A stretch of 64,000 bases of DNA, from the NCBI RefSeq assembly GCF_028532485.1, contig NZ_CP116942.1:3658001-3722000 (forward strand), in the 5' to 3' direction. Under the pieces are notes generated by a model. It worked only from the letters and a program-made list of their open reading frames with translations, was not told where the DNA came from and did not search any database. This DNA comes from Iamia majanohamensis. GTDB taxonomy: Bacteria > Actinomycetota > Acidimicrobiia > Acidimicrobiales > Iamiaceae. Shown one piece after another: positions 1 to 9,483 of the stretch (within the stretch, counting starts at the first letter, position 1; each line of letters begins with the position of its first letter). A program made the position numbers and the translations under genes.

Positions 1-1
1 G

Positions 2-757
2 ACGGTGCAGAACCTCGGAGCCGCGATGCGTGCGCTCGTCACGTTCGCCTTTAAGAACCGTTGGCTCCCGCGTGAGGCGGACCCGATGTGGAAGGTGCAG
101 TACACGCCGAAGCCGGAGCATCAAGGTGAGGCGACCGGCTACGTCCCCCGCGACGATCTGCCCACCGACGAGCAGTGCGCCGCCCTCTTCGCTGCGCTCG
201 CCGGCCAGGGCCACCCGGACTGGGCGCTGGCCATGAGGCTCAAGCACCGAAGCGGTCTCCGCTGGGGCGAGCTCATCGCCCTTCGCCCGTCCGACCTGAC
301 CTTCTCGCTGAAGCGCAGCGTCGCCGTGGTGCGCGCGGTCGAGCAGTCCCGGCAGGGCTTCGCCATCAAGACGACCAAGAACCGGCAGCGCCGGCAGACG
401 ATCTTCCCCGCCAGCCTTCGCGACGACCTCGCCGCCTGGTGCGATCAGCGCCCCTCCGACGGCTTGCTGTTCACCGGCACCGACGGCGACTTCGCCAACC
501 GCCGGACGGTTCAGCGCTTCTGGGCCCGGGCTGCCAACGCCGCCGGCTGGCCGATGCAGGGACCCATGTCCTCGATCTGGCACCCCCACGACCTACGGCA
601 CGTCGCCGCCTGCTGGATGCTCTTCGACGTCGGCCTCGAGGCGCCCGCGGTGAGCGCCATGCTCGGCCACGCCAACACCGCCTTCACCCTCAGCCGCTAC
701 GTCAGCGTCCGAGGCGACCTCGCCGCCACCGCCACCGCCGCCACCGATGCGTGGTAA
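2..757 (+). CDS. Tyrosine recombinase/integrase, C-terminal part (runs off the left edge)
   Basis: Site-specific recombinase that would integrate and excise the mobile element occupying the next 23 kb. Visible in the sequence are the catalytic domain residues of the tyrosine recombinase family: an Arg in SGLRWGEL (about residue 86 of the visible part), the HDLRH box (about 195-199), the second His in MLGHAN (about 222) and the nucleophilic Tyr in SRYVS (about 232). The reading frame is open to the window edge, so the first in-frame GTG at position 5 is probably not the true start and part of the N-terminal core-binding domain is missing. It faces the operon to its right tail to tail. Integrases normally sit beside an attachment site, which must lie outside this window. 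Confidence 0.9.
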   Translation, partial: TVQNLGAAMRALVTFAFKNRWLPREADPMWKVQYTPKPEHQGEATGYVPRDDLPTDEQCAALFAALAGQGHPDWALAMRLKHRSGLRWGELIALRPSDLTFSLKRSVAVVRAVEQSRQGFAIKTTKNRQRRQTIFPASLRDDLAAWCDQRPSDGLLFTGTDGDFANRRTVQRFWARAANAAGWPMQGPMSSIWHPHDLRHVAACWMLFDVGLEAPAVSAMLGHANTAFTLSRYVSVRGDLAATATAATDAW

Positions 758-1012
758 TTATCACCTCTCAGCCCGTTGCTACGCCAACGAGAGCCTGAAT
801 GTGGGCGCCTTCGCTCGGCCGTCGAATCGCCGGCGGACAGCAGGGGTCCATCCCGTGCGGAGGAGGAACCGAGCGGCACGCCAACCTGCCGAACAGAGGC
901 GGCGCGCGCATGTGCTGTGCTGGCCGCGACGCCTGTCGCTAGCCGAGTCCGCGAGCGGCACCGGCAGCAATGCGGTGGCCCCGCTTCGAGTCTCTCAAGT
1001 TGGTCTGGATCG

Positions 1013-2296
1013 CTACGCCGTGGGCAGCAGCGCAGTGAGGTCTTCCTCGGCAACGGGATACTTGCGGCCCTTCAGCGCCCGGTACTCGGACGTCGCACGC
1101 TTGATCTCGGCCTTGAACTGAGGGGCAAGGTGGACAAGCAGCAACTTGAACAGGAGTTCGTTGAAGCCCTTGCCGGAGGCCATTTTCGGCTTGACGTCGC
1201 CACCGCCTTCGATCCAGACGGTCGAGAACGGTGCAGAGGAGAGCTCCCACGTCAGGCTCTTCATGCCCTTCAGGTAGTCGTCCCACGTGAGCAGCTCCTG
1301 CTCGACGAGGTGGCGGGCCGCTCGTGCTACCTGGGTCTGCACGACCGGGCGCATCAGCGGGTGCCCGCTGCTCTCGCGGCCCTTCGGACCTCGGATATCT
1401 CGTGCGCTCTTCCCCGACTCAATCGTGCGCTTGAGATCGCCACAGGCATCCAAGAGTGCGACGAGGCGGTCGGCGAGCGCTATGTATGCGGCATCGAGCA
1501 CCTCGTCTGACGGGCGCTTCGCCTTGTTTTCCATGCTCGGGTCTAGATCGAATCCGAGCGAGCGGAGCACGTTGTACAGGACACCGATCGACGTCCACGC
1601 TGGAGAGTTCGCCGTGATGTTGGCGCTAGCGAGAGTCAGTTCGCCCGACTCGCCGACCTTCTTGATGACGGCGACGCGACCGGGAACCGAGAAGAAGGGG
1701 TGCTCGTCGAGCAGCCGGCGGGTGATGATCGCATATCCGTCGTCCTCGTCGAGCGCGATGTTCTCCTGCGCGGAGGTCGCCTTGGCGTTGCGGTTGATGT
1801 TGGAGAACAGCCGGCGGGTCCGCTGCCGGCCCTTCACGTCGTCGAAATGGGGAACCACAATCACGCCGATGTCATCGTCACCGAGGTGCGGGTCCTTCTT
1901 GATCGCGTCCTTGATGGCGCGGAGCCGGTGCTGTCCGTCGAGGGCGAAGAACTGGTGCGAGCCGTCGAAGGTCAGGACGCCGAACTCGCGGTCGACGCCG
2001 GACAGCAGTCCTTCGGCATCGGCCATCTCCACCGGCACGTACTCGGCGTGCCCGCCGAAGGCTGCCACTACGAGCGAACCGAGGAAGTGGTGCTCGTTGT
2101 TGAGAAGGTAGTCACGGATCTCCGTCGTCCGCTCGGTGATGCCTCGCTGGATCATCGTGCCGAGGTCTTGATTGCCACCGAGTTCGTAGGCGAACCCGAC
2201 CGAACGCGCGACTTCGGCGTACTTCATCATGCAAAGGAAGTACTGCCAGTCTCCGGCGGAGGCCCGGAAGGCCGGGATGAGAGTCTTGTTGGACAT
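1013..2296 (-). CDS. DndB-like DGQHR-domain protein at the end of the phosphorothioation operon
   Basis: A 427-residue protein with the DGQHR motif (residues 120-124) that defines the DndB/DGQHR family. In canonical dnd loci DndB is a repressor of the modification genes. The chosen ATG at 2296 is preceded by an AGAAAGG ribosome site; a longer frame upstream has shadow-like composition and overlaps the previous gene. It lies 11 bases after the GIY-YIG gene and is the last gene of the leftward sspA-sspD operon, which is unlike the upstream position usual for dndB. Whether it regulates transcription, senses modified DNA or contributes to restriction cannot be told from sequence. Family assignment is fairly secure, role is inferred. 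Confidence 0.75.
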   Translation of the reverse strand: MSNKTLIPAFRASAGDWQYFLCMMKYAEVARSVGFAYELGGNQDLGTMIQRGITERTTEIRDYLLNNEHHFLGSLVVAAFGGHAEYVPVEMADAEGLLSGVDREFGVLTFDGSHQFFALDGQHRLRAIKDAIKKDPHLGDDDIGVIVVPHFDDVKGRQRTRRLFSNINRNAKATSAQENIALDEDDGYAIITRRLLDEHPFFSVPGRVAVIKKVGESGELTLASANITANSPAWTSIGVLYNVLRSLGFDLDPSMENKAKRPSDEVLDAAYIALADRLVALLDACGDLKRTIESGKSARDIRGPKGRESSGHPLMRPVVQTQVARAARHLVEQELLTWDDYLKGMKSLTWELSSAPFSTVWIEGGGDVKPKMASGKGFNELLFKLLLVHLAPQFKAEIKRATSEYRALKGRKYPVAEEDLTALLPTA

Positions 2297-2307
2297 GGGT
2301 GACCTTT

Positions 2308-2916
2308 CTAGGTCGATGGCATCCGGAACGCAGGCTCCGGCGACTTTGGACGTCCCTTGGGGGTCAGGGAGTCGTTGAGCGGCGGGTTTAGAACCTTGAT
2401 CAGCCTGTCTTCGAGGGGAGCCACCTGGAAGGGATCCTCGACGACGCTGAACCAGAACTCGAGCGGCCGGAGGGGAAGGTAGCGCTTGAGGCGCGAGCTC
2501 CTCGTCGAGACACCCTCCGCCTCCCAGATCCGCTCCGGACTGCCGGAGAGGAACTTCAGGTAGTCCCGGTACCGATCCCGGAGCGTCCGGCTGCTGTTCG
2601 CGCCACCGGATCTTCCCACGTAGAGGATCTGGTGAAGCGCGTCGCACCGGCCCTGCCCAGCGAGGTGGAAGCGAAATTCCGGTCGCCAGACAAACATGTA
2701 GATGCCCGGCTGCTCAGGTAGCGCCTGCCACAGGCGTTGCGTGGCCTGGTGCACCTCCCACTCGCCACAGTGCGCTTCGAGGGCCCGGACGAGATGCGAC
2801 ACCTCTGGGTCGAGCAGTCGCTGTAGGGCCCAACTGGAATCGAGCATCGGGCTCGGTCGATCGCGGTTCGCTGCGACCAGGTCGGCGAACGTCCTCTCCA
2901 TTCCCCCTGGTGCCAT
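2308..2916 (-). CDS. GIY-YIG nuclease-like protein linked to the Ssp operon
   Basis: A 202-residue protein whose central and C-terminal parts match the GIY-YIG endonuclease pattern: GIY at 71-73, YVG at 99-101, an Arg-rich helix after it (TLRDRYRDY, 111-119), a Glu in LEDRLIKVLNPPLND (E169) and the closing Asn (N181). These are the residues that normally bind metal and cleave DNA. The first 65 residues do not resemble a known domain and could bind DNA or a partner. It starts 3 bases after the sspD stop and is followed 11 bases later by the DndB-like gene, so the three are almost certainly co-transcribed. A restriction role against unmodified (or modified) DNA is inferred from this placement; no SspE (DUF262/DUF1524) gene is present nearby. 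Confidence 0.72.
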   Translation of the reverse strand: MAPGGMERTFADLVAANRDRPSPMLDSSWALQRLLDPEVSHLVRALEAHCGEWEVHQATQRLWQALPEQPGIYMFVWRPEFRFHLAGQGRCDALHQILYVGRSGGANSSRTLRDRYRDYLKFLSGSPERIWEAEGVSTRSSRLKRYLPLRPLEFWFSVVEDPFQVAPLEDRLIKVLNPPLNDSLTPKGRPKSPEPAFRMPST

Positions 2917-2919
2917 TGC

Positions 2920-3738
2920 TCAGAGCTGGCACATCTGACAGGCCAGGGTGTCGTCGTCCTCGTCGAGCACACCAGCCATCACGTCGATCAGTGGGACGTT
3001 CGTCTGCTTCCGACGCTCCCTTGCTAGAGCGGCTTCGTGCTTAGTCATGATCTCGACGCGACGGCCGGCCAGCTCGCGCAGCGACTCCTTGTGCGACCAC
3101 GTGTAGCTGCGGCCTTGCATGGCTTGCGCCTCGTACCCAGCCTTCTCCTCGAACGCGACCGCCTGCTCGAAGAGGTCTGGGTGCCGCTCGGCGAGGCCGA
3201 CCCACTCAGCCTTCCGCTGGAAGAAACAGAAGTAGCAGCCCGACCTAGTCCGCCACTCGTAGTAGCTGGGCAGGCCAATGCCGGCATCGTCAAGGATCCG
3301 CATCACACCCGCCTTGTCGATCCCGTCCTCCTTGAACGGGTACACGGCGCTGATGTTGGGCTTGTGGGAGATGTACCCGTCCCGGTTCTCGTCGGCGCGA
3401 ATGGCCACGTAGCTGACTGTCTCGGCCTCGCCGATCCAGGCCTCGAGGGGCTTAATCTTGAGGACCTTCGTACACCACCGCATCTGCGGGGACGGAAGCG
3501 CGCCCTGGTAGACGCGGAGCCAGTGCTCAAAGCCCTGCTCAGCGTTGAGTCGCGCTATCGGCTTGCCCAGCCCGACCTCGAGCCGTTGGAGGTACTCGTA
3601 CGTCTCCGGCAGTTCGGCGCCGGTATCGCAGAAGAAGTACTCCATCTCCGGCACCCGATCGCGCATGTGGAGCGCGAGGGCGGCGCTGTCCTTGCCGCCC
3701 GAGATACCCATGACGTGTCGCACAGCCGCATCAGGCAC
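2920..3738 (-). CDS. sspD: SspD-like PP-loop sulfurtransferase (PAPS reductase family)
   Basis: Predicted to activate the DNA backbone with ATP so that sulfur can replace a non-bridging oxygen. The PP-loop SGGKDS is near the N terminus (residues 13-18 from the chosen start). Cysteines sit in FFCDTGAE, RWCTKV, RSGCYFCFFQRK and the C-terminal CQMC, as expected for an iron-sulfur sulfurtransferase. At 272 residues it is short like SspD rather than long like DndC. I prefer the GTG at 3738 over the ATG at 3756 because a GGAGGAGGG ribosome site lies just before the GTG, giving an 8-base GTGCCTGA overlap with the sspC stop. It belongs to the sspABCD operon. Family is clear; the Ssp subtype rests on the neighbours. 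Confidence 0.85.
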   Translation of the reverse strand: MPDAAVRHVMGISGGKDSAALALHMRDRVPEMEYFFCDTGAELPETYEYLQRLEVGLGKPIARLNAEQGFEHWLRVYQGALPSPQMRWCTKVLKIKPLEAWIGEAETVSYVAIRADENRDGYISHKPNISAVYPFKEDGIDKAGVMRILDDAGIGLPSYYEWRTRSGCYFCFFQRKAEWVGLAERHPDLFEQAVAFEEKAGYEAQAMQGRSYTWSHKESLRELAGRRVEIMTKHEAALARERRKQTNVPLIDVMAGVLDEDDDTLACQMCQL

Positions 3739-6700
3739 TTCGGCCCTCCTCCGCATTTGAGTCTTCCACCTCTGGCCGCCAGGTGCTCGTGGTCTGTTGC
3801 GCCGCTCTGATGCTGAGCGCCGAGATAAGCGCCGTCAGGGCTCGAGGTCCGAGCGATTCGGACAACGAGCCGAGCAACTCGTCCGCTCTTTCGAGGACGT
3901 ACTTCCTATCGGCGTCGTCGAGCCAGTGCACATCGACGACCTCGCTCCCGTCCGGCGAGGTGATCGTGACGCGCACGGCCTCGAACCCCTCACGTCCATC
4001 AGCTTCCGACTCGTAGTGGAGCGCCCTCACGCGGCGGAACGTGGCGGCCAGGTCCACCAGCTTGAGGGAGAACCGGCGGACATCGTCGTCGCCCCAGCTG
4101 TTCGGCGGCGTAGCCGTCACCGTGAGTAGCAAAGCTTCAAGCCAGTCGATGTCGTCATCGAACGCCTCGCTCATCGCCTGCTGGATGAAGGGCCTAAGGC
4201 TCCGGTCGATCACCCGGCCGACGAGGGGTCGACAATGGGCTCGCAGGTCAGATCGCAGGTCGCCCAGCTCGGGCACCAGCCTGAACGCTGCTGCCATCGT
4301 GGTGACGAGTTCGTCGAGCATTCGCGGGTAGGCCTGCTGCAGCTCGTCTAACGCCGACCGAACACGCTCGACGAGGACCTCGGCCTGAGCCCGATCGACC
4401 GTCGCGTCGCCGGGGATCGCCGGCATCTCGCAAGCCTCGGGAAGCCTCTCGAAGAGGAGCTCCACCGGATCCCGGGCGTCGATCACTGCGCTCCGGACTC
4501 GCCGGGCGTCGTCGCTCAGCTCAGAGGTCTTGGAGGCATAGGTGGGAAGACCGCGGACCACGTCGAGGATCGGGACGACCGCCCTCAGGACGCTGGCGTT
4601 GCGGGTCGCGGCGGGAAGGCGCGCCGGCTGACCCCCCAGCATCTCCGCCACGAGCGCACGCTGCCCCACCGCAGCAACCCGGCGTGCGCGAAAGCGCTCC
4701 GGAGACTTGATCAGCCGGCTTATCAGCGCCGGTGTCACGGACGGGACGAAGGTGCCGTCCTCGGACACGGCGATGTCGTCGGTGTGCACCAAGAGGTACG
4801 CAGCTAGGAGGACCGGGATCGGACCGCCGGTCAAGCCGATCGGAGGCGCCGCAAGCTCGTCATGCAGGTCCGCGAAACTCACGCCCTCGCGCTCCGCCGA
4901 CGCCAGGGCGGAGTCGAGAGCCGCCCAAGCGGGCTGCCACGTCGAGCCCTCTTCCGGTGCGGCGAACGCCCACCTGTCGTCGCCCGCACCGTGCATCCCC
5001 GTGTGTCGCAGAACGGCTTCGTACATAGCTCGCTCGGGTCCGTAGCCTCCGTCGAGACCGAGGTGTGGTTCCGCTTCACGGGTGAACATCGCCTCGAGAA
5101 GGAGGCGTCGGGCCTTGGCTCCCTGGGAGGTCAGCTCGCGTCGCGCCAGCATCTCGTTCCGCACGTGCGGGGCGTCCGAGTACGCCACGTCGCACACCGC
5201 AGAAAGAAGACGCGACAGGTTGCCGTCAGCCGCGAGGTCCCTGCGATTGGCGACCCATTTCGCCCGGGTGCTGCCCGCCAGCATGCGACCCATGATCAGA
5301 CGAACACGCTCCCGGGCGATCGCCAGGTTCTCTTGCAGCTCGCGCCGGGCAACCCAGTCATCCCGCAGCTCAGCGGCGGCCGACGTCATCAGAGCGGAAA
5401 TGGCGGCCGCCTCGCGCACGGCGAGCTCGAAGTCGGACGACGCCGGCACGGTGACGCACACCAAAGGTCGAGTATCAAGCGTTCGCAGCCGAGGCTGCTC
5501 ATCGGCGAGAGCGATCACCAGCAGCCCATCAGCATCGACGGAGGCGGGCGTCAGGGTGGTGTCCCCCGGACCCAGGAACTGGACCTCGAAGTACCTAAGG
5601 ATGCCAACCTGCTGGCTGTGGCGCCCCGCCACGACCGGACGCAACGGCTGGACCCTGGAGACGATGCTGTCCAGCGGTTTGTGGGCGATCTGCTGTCTGG
5701 CGTCCTCGATCCGTCCAGCGATCGGGAAGTCCGATCCCTGCCAAACGCGATATTCGTCAGCGAAGGCGCGGAAGGATAGGACGCCGCTCGCCTGGAGCTT
5801 CTCGAGCGCGTCCTGGACCTGGCGCCGCCCCCGCTTGTCGCCCTTGCCGAGTGCGGCGGCTACAACCGCTGGGCTCGCCCGCAGAGGACCCCCTGCGGAC
5901 ACGAGGTTCAGAACACCAACGGCCTTGGCGCACCGCTCCTCGATGGGAGATAGGCCCCGGGCGTCGCTCAGCCGTGCGCTGATCTCCAGCCAGCGCGACC
6001 CGTCGCCGCTGGCGCGCACCGTGCTAGTCGTCGACGCCAGGAAGTAATCCCACAGCTCCACCACACCGATCGTCGGAAGGGTGCCGCCCCCGACCTCCGT
6101 CCGGTCCAGCAGATCGGGCATGGCGCCAGGCTCCCGACCAGAGAGGAAGCTGAACATCGTTCGTTCGTTCTGCCCGAGCCGACGGCTGAGATCGGCCAGG
6201 GCGATGGCGGCCACAGGGTTCAGCGGGTAGGCAGTCTCCACCTGGGCCCGGTCCCGTACGAGCCGGGGCACGAGCCCGAGTTGACGGGCCTCCTCAAACG
6301 CTGCCTGTGCCCATTTGTCGAGTCGCTCGCCGAACTTCGGCTGGGCTCGGTCTTGTCGGAGGGTCGTGCCGATGAGCGCGACCGAGTCCGTCACGTCGCC
6401 TACGAAGCTCACCTCTTCGAAGCGACCCTGCACCTTGACCCACTCGCGAACGTGCGCTGCGTCCTTGTCCGAGGCGTACTGCTCGAAGGCGACGTGTTGG
6501 AACGTCACAAGCGCACCGGGTCCGGCGTCCGATCCGCCCAGACGCTCCGCTAGCTCCTGCAGCACGAAGAGATCCGAGGATGGTGAACCAGCGAAGGCCT
6601 CGAGCGACTTGCCGAACTCATCGAGCACCAACATGACGGGCGCCGTCTCACTGATGCGGAGCACCAGCTCAGCAAGGCTCCGTGCATCGGGCGAGCCCGC

Positions 6701-7204
6701 ACGGGCTTCGCGCAGCGCCGTTCGAAGACCTCGCGGCACCTTCCCGCTCCAGAAGCGTTCGACACCGTGATCGAGGGCCCGCACTATCGTCGATGCCACG
6801 GGCTCACGTTGTGCCGTCGCGGTAGCCCTCAGCATCCCGCTGCGGGCGACCCCGAGTGTGTCGAGGACTCCCGCGAAGGCACGCGCCATCTCCTGGTCTG
6901 CGGACTCCAGCGAAGTTCGGGCGGATCGGGTCGCCGGGTCGTCCATCGGTCCGACCAGAGCGTCGAGGAACACGCCGAAGGACGACTTGCCGGATCCGTA
7001 TGGCCCTGTGACAGCGAACGCACGCTGCCCTTTGCCGGGGTGCAGAGCCCTGGTCAGCCGCTGAAGCACCTCGAGGCTGCGGGGGGTCGGAAGGTAGCGG
7101 GCGACGACCTCGACGGTCGGATCGACCTCGAGGTTGACGGCTCGTCGGAAGCCGGACGTCGTGCTCACGAGGTCAGCAAGCACGGCGGGCTCACCTTCCT
7201 TCAT
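3731..7204 (-). CDS. sspC: SspC-like large P-loop ATPase
   Basis: An 1157-residue cytoplasmic ATPase, the energy-using subunit expected in an Ssp phosphorothioation complex. An N-terminal NTPase domain shows Walker A GPYGSGKSS at 67-75 and Walker B VMLVLDEFGK at about 190-199. The remaining 800 or so residues are mostly predicted helical and carry no motif I recognise. The ATG overlaps the sspB stop by 4 bases (ATGA) and its stop overlaps the sspD GTG start, so translation is coupled through the operon. It also resembles in a general way the large ATPases of BREX-like systems; the DUF4007 and PAPS reductase neighbours decide for SspC. Confidence 0.78.
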   Translation of the reverse strand: MKEGEPAVLADLVSTTSGFRRAVNLEVDPTVEVVARYLPTPRSLEVLQRLTRALHPGKGQRAFAVTGPYGSGKSSFGVFLDALVGPMDDPATRSARTSLESADQEMARAFAGVLDTLGVARSGMLRATATAQREPVASTIVRALDHGVERFWSGKVPRGLRTALREARAGSPDARSLAELVLRISETAPVMLVLDEFGKSLEAFAGSPSSDLFVLQELAERLGGSDAGPGALVTFQHVAFEQYASDKDAAHVREWVKVQGRFEEVSFVGDVTDSVALIGTTLRQDRAQPKFGERLDKWAQAAFEEARQLGLVPRLVRDRAQVETAYPLNPVAAIALADLSRRLGQNERTMFSFLSGREPGAMPDLLDRTEVGGGTLPTIGVVELWDYFLASTTSTVRASGDGSRWLEISARLSDARGLSPIEERCAKAVGVLNLVSAGGPLRASPAVVAAALGKGDKRGRRQVQDALEKLQASGVLSFRAFADEYRVWQGSDFPIAGRIEDARQQIAHKPLDSIVSRVQPLRPVVAGRHSQQVGILRYFEVQFLGPGDTTLTPASVDADGLLVIALADEQPRLRTLDTRPLVCVTVPASSDFELAVREAAAISALMTSAAAELRDDWVARRELQENLAIARERVRLIMGRMLAGSTRAKWVANRRDLAADGNLSRLLSAVCDVAYSDAPHVRNEMLARRELTSQGAKARRLLLEAMFTREAEPHLGLDGGYGPERAMYEAVLRHTGMHGAGDDRWAFAAPEEGSTWQPAWAALDSALASAEREGVSFADLHDELAAPPIGLTGGPIPVLLAAYLLVHTDDIAVSEDGTFVPSVTPALISRLIKSPERFRARRVAAVGQRALVAEMLGGQPARLPAATRNASVLRAVVPILDVVRGLPTYASKTSELSDDARRVRSAVIDARDPVELLFERLPEACEMPAIPGDATVDRAQAEVLVERVRSALDELQQAYPRMLDELVTTMAAAFRLVPELGDLRSDLRAHCRPLVGRVIDRSLRPFIQQAMSEAFDDDIDWLEALLLTVTATPPNSWGDDDVRRFSLKLVDLAATFRRVRALHYESEADGREGFEAVRVTITSPDGSEVVDVHWLDDADRKYVLERADELLGSLSESLGPRALTALISALSIRAAQQTTSTWRPEVEDSNAEEGRSA

Positions 7205-8304
7205 GCCACAACCCCCTCAAGCAGCAGCAGCTCCGCGTCGATCGCCGCCACGTGCGAGGTCGCTCTGAGTACATCGATCGTGTCGCTCTGCTCCGTCAAG
7301 GTCTGCCTAGCCTTCTTGAGCTCAGACGTGCGCGTTCCCACCATGCTCTCCCACGAGCGCACATCTGCGGCCCTCTCGAAATGAACACCAAGCAACTTGT
7401 GACCGACCGGCGCCGGCGAATCGTTCACGTGGAGCTGACGAAGGCCCGCAGGCTCGGCGACCGAGAGGTCGGCGTCTGAGGTGCTCACGCGCTCGAGCGC
7501 TTCGAAGAGCGCACGTTCACCGACCTTGAAGGCCTGCCCCGGCGAACCGGGGTCTCGGGCGAGGCGAGCGAGGCTGATCGAGCGAGCGCCCGGCGACACG
7601 CGAGCCATGAACATCAGCGAGGCATACGCGATCACCTCGTCCGGCAGTGTGGCCTTAGGGGCGGTGTTGAACCGGTACCGCCGAGCCTCACCCTCGACCG
7701 CTTCGATCAGCCCCAGGTCCCGGAAGGGGCAATCCAGCAGATCGTCGAGACCCTGCCGGCCCGAACTCCGTGACGCGTAGGTGCGCAGGACGCAATCCGC
7801 ATCCTTCTTGATGGACCCCGGCACGACGTTGTCCCAACCTTCGAAAGACCGGACGGCCTCGGCGATGCACTCCGCCAGCACGGTGTCGTCGAACTGCTGA
7901 GCATCGAGGAGGTTGAACGCGACCCACCAGGAAGGTGCAAGGCACGGAGGCTGCAGAAGGTTCCAGTGGAGCACCCATAGGGTCGCCGGGTCCTCGACGA
8001 ACGGGTCCCACCCGCCTTCGTCGAAGATGGCTCGGGCAAGGGGCGTGGGTACGTAGCGCTCGATCCGATCGCCCGGCCGCTTGTACGGCGCAAGGACCCC
8101 GAACGCCACCGACCAGTATCGGATGGCGTTCACCATGTTCTTGCCGACCCCGAGCGCGACGGTCGCATCAGAGCGGTGGAACACGGACTCCGCCGACGGG
8201 TCGTTGCGCTCGTAGGCCTTGCGTAGCCAGCCGAAGCGCGGGTGAAAGGTCTCGTGTCGAGCGAAGGACGGCTCGCACCACTCTCCAAGGTCGACGGCCC
8301 TCAT
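7201..8304 (-). CDS. sspB: SspB-like DUF4007 protein
   Basis: A 367-residue protein with the N-terminal signature of DUF4007: FARHETFHPRFGWLRK near residues 14-29, then VALGVGKNMVNAIRYW about 20 residues later. DUF4007 genes are typically linked to PAPS reductase-like genes, and SspB of Ssp systems belongs to this family as I recall it, where it is reported to nick DNA. The start ATG overlaps the sspA stop by 4 bases, and the stop overlaps the sspC start in the same way. A short coiled-coil-like stretch (RTSELKKARQTLTEQSD) lies near the C terminus. No classical nuclease motif is evident to the eye. Confidence 0.8.
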   Translation of the reverse strand: MRAVDLGEWCEPSFARHETFHPRFGWLRKAYERNDPSAESVFHRSDATVALGVGKNMVNAIRYWSVAFGVLAPYKRPGDRIERYVPTPLARAIFDEGGWDPFVEDPATLWVLHWNLLQPPCLAPSWWVAFNLLDAQQFDDTVLAECIAEAVRSFEGWDNVVPGSIKKDADCVLRTYASRSSGRQGLDDLLDCPFRDLGLIEAVEGEARRYRFNTAPKATLPDEVIAYASLMFMARVSPGARSISLARLARDPGSPGQAFKVGERALFEALERVSTSDADLSVAEPAGLRQLHVNDSPAPVGHKLLGVHFERAADVRSWESMVGTRTSELKKARQTLTEQSDTIDVLRATSHVAAIDAELLLLEGVVA

Positions 8305-9473
8305 GACGCGTTCCTGGCCGGCAGCGACTCAGAACGAGCCGCCCGCACAGCGTCGGTCACGAGAATGACGGCCCGGTCGATCTCCTGCTCCGTGGTGAAA
8401 CGGCCGACGCCGAAGCGGAGGGCGCTGAGCGCCTCGTCGTAGGAGCGTCCGATGGCGAGCAGGACATGCGATGGCGCCGGGCTCGCAGAGCTGCACGCGC
8501 TCCCGGTGGAAGCTGCCAGCTGGGGCATCCTGAGCAGCAGGTCCTCGCCATCGACGCCTCCGAAGCAGTAGCTCCGGTTTCCAGGAAGGCGATCGGAGAT
8601 CGGCCCGTTGAGGATGACGTCGCCCACTCCCATGACGCCGGCGTGGAGCCGCCCGGCCAACCGCTCCAACTCGGGCTCCTCGACACCCAACACCGATCCA
8701 GCTACCTCGCAGGCCCGACCAAGGCCGACCACCCCCGGGACGTTGAGCGTTCCGCTCCGCAGGCCGCGTTCGTGCCCACCACCGTGGATGATCGGCTCGA
8801 TAACCGCCTGTCCCCGGCGGCTCACGTGCACCGCACCCACTCCCTTGGGGCCGTACAACTTGTGGGCAGAGAGGGTGAGGAAGTCGATCTCGGACGCACG
8901 GACCGAGATCGGGAGCCTTCCCACACCCTGCGTGGCATCGCAGTGAAAGAGGGCGCCACTGGCATGAGCGATGTCGGCGATCTCGGCCACCGGGGCGACC
9001 GTCCCGATCTCGTTGTTCGCAAGCATCACTGACACCAAGGCCGTTCTGGTCGTGACCTTTGCTCGGAGGTCATCCAGGTTGATCCGACCGTCGGTATCTA
9101 CATCGACCAGGGTCAGCTCGGTCCCGGACTTCGCCATCGCTGCAACCGTGTCCAGCACCGACAGATGCTCCGTGCGGCACACCACCACGTTCGGCCGGCC
9201 GACCTCATAGCCTGCCGCACCCTGGAGGACGAGGTTGTTGGCCTCCGTCGCTCCGCTGGTGAAGACGACGCCGCTCGGGCGACCGTCGATGAGGGCTCCG
9301 ACGCTGTCGCGAGCGTCATCGACGGCGAGAGCGGCTCGCCGGCCAGCGAGATGGTGGCTCGAGGCGTTGCCGAAGTCGCCTGAAAAGAAGGGGAGCATCG
9401 CATCGAGGACGATCGGGTCCACCGGTGTCGTGGCCTGGTGGTCCAGGTAGATCAGATCGGTCGACTGCGGCAC
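8301..9473 (-). CDS. sspA: SspA/DndA-type cysteine desulfurase
   Basis: PLP-dependent cysteine desulfurase that would supply sulfur for DNA modification. The class V aminotransferase fold is evident from YLDHQATTPVDP at the N terminus, the PLP lysine in SAHKLYGPKG (K205) and the persulfide cysteine in STGSACSSASPAPSH (C327). I chose the GTG at 9473 (390 residues), which places YLDHQATTP at the usual distance from the start and leaves 10 bases after the stop of the preceding small gene; a longer frame overlaps that gene and adds residues with no family match. It could in principle serve general iron-sulfur assembly, but its 4-base overlap with sspB ties it to the Ssp operon. Confidence 0.88.
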   Translation of the reverse strand: MPQSTDLIYLDHQATTPVDPIVLDAMLPFFSGDFGNASSHHLAGRRAALAVDDARDSVGALIDGRPSGVVFTSGATEANNLVLQGAAGYEVGRPNVVVCRTEHLSVLDTVAAMAKSGTELTLVDVDTDGRINLDDLRAKVTTRTALVSVMLANNEIGTVAPVAEIADIAHASGALFHCDATQGVGRLPISVRASEIDFLTLSAHKLYGPKGVGAVHVSRRGQAVIEPIIHGGGHERGLRSGTLNVPGVVGLGRACEVAGSVLGVEEPELERLAGRLHAGVMGVGDVILNGPISDRLPGNRSYCFGGVDGEDLLLRMPQLAASTGSACSSASPAPSHVLLAIGRSYDEALSALRFGVGRFTTEQEIDRAVILVTDAVRAARSESLPARNAS

Positions 9474-9483
9474 CCCGACGACA

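Noticed and set aside
697-1510. Several open frames on both strands around the end of the integrase and inside the DndB-like gene
   Set aside because: Translations are Arg/Pro/Ala-rich, lack ribosome sites and overlap a clear gene; they are high-GC shadows.
4862-6047. Long rightward frames opposite sspC
   Set aside because: They mirror the codon bias of sspC on the other strand and carry no domain.
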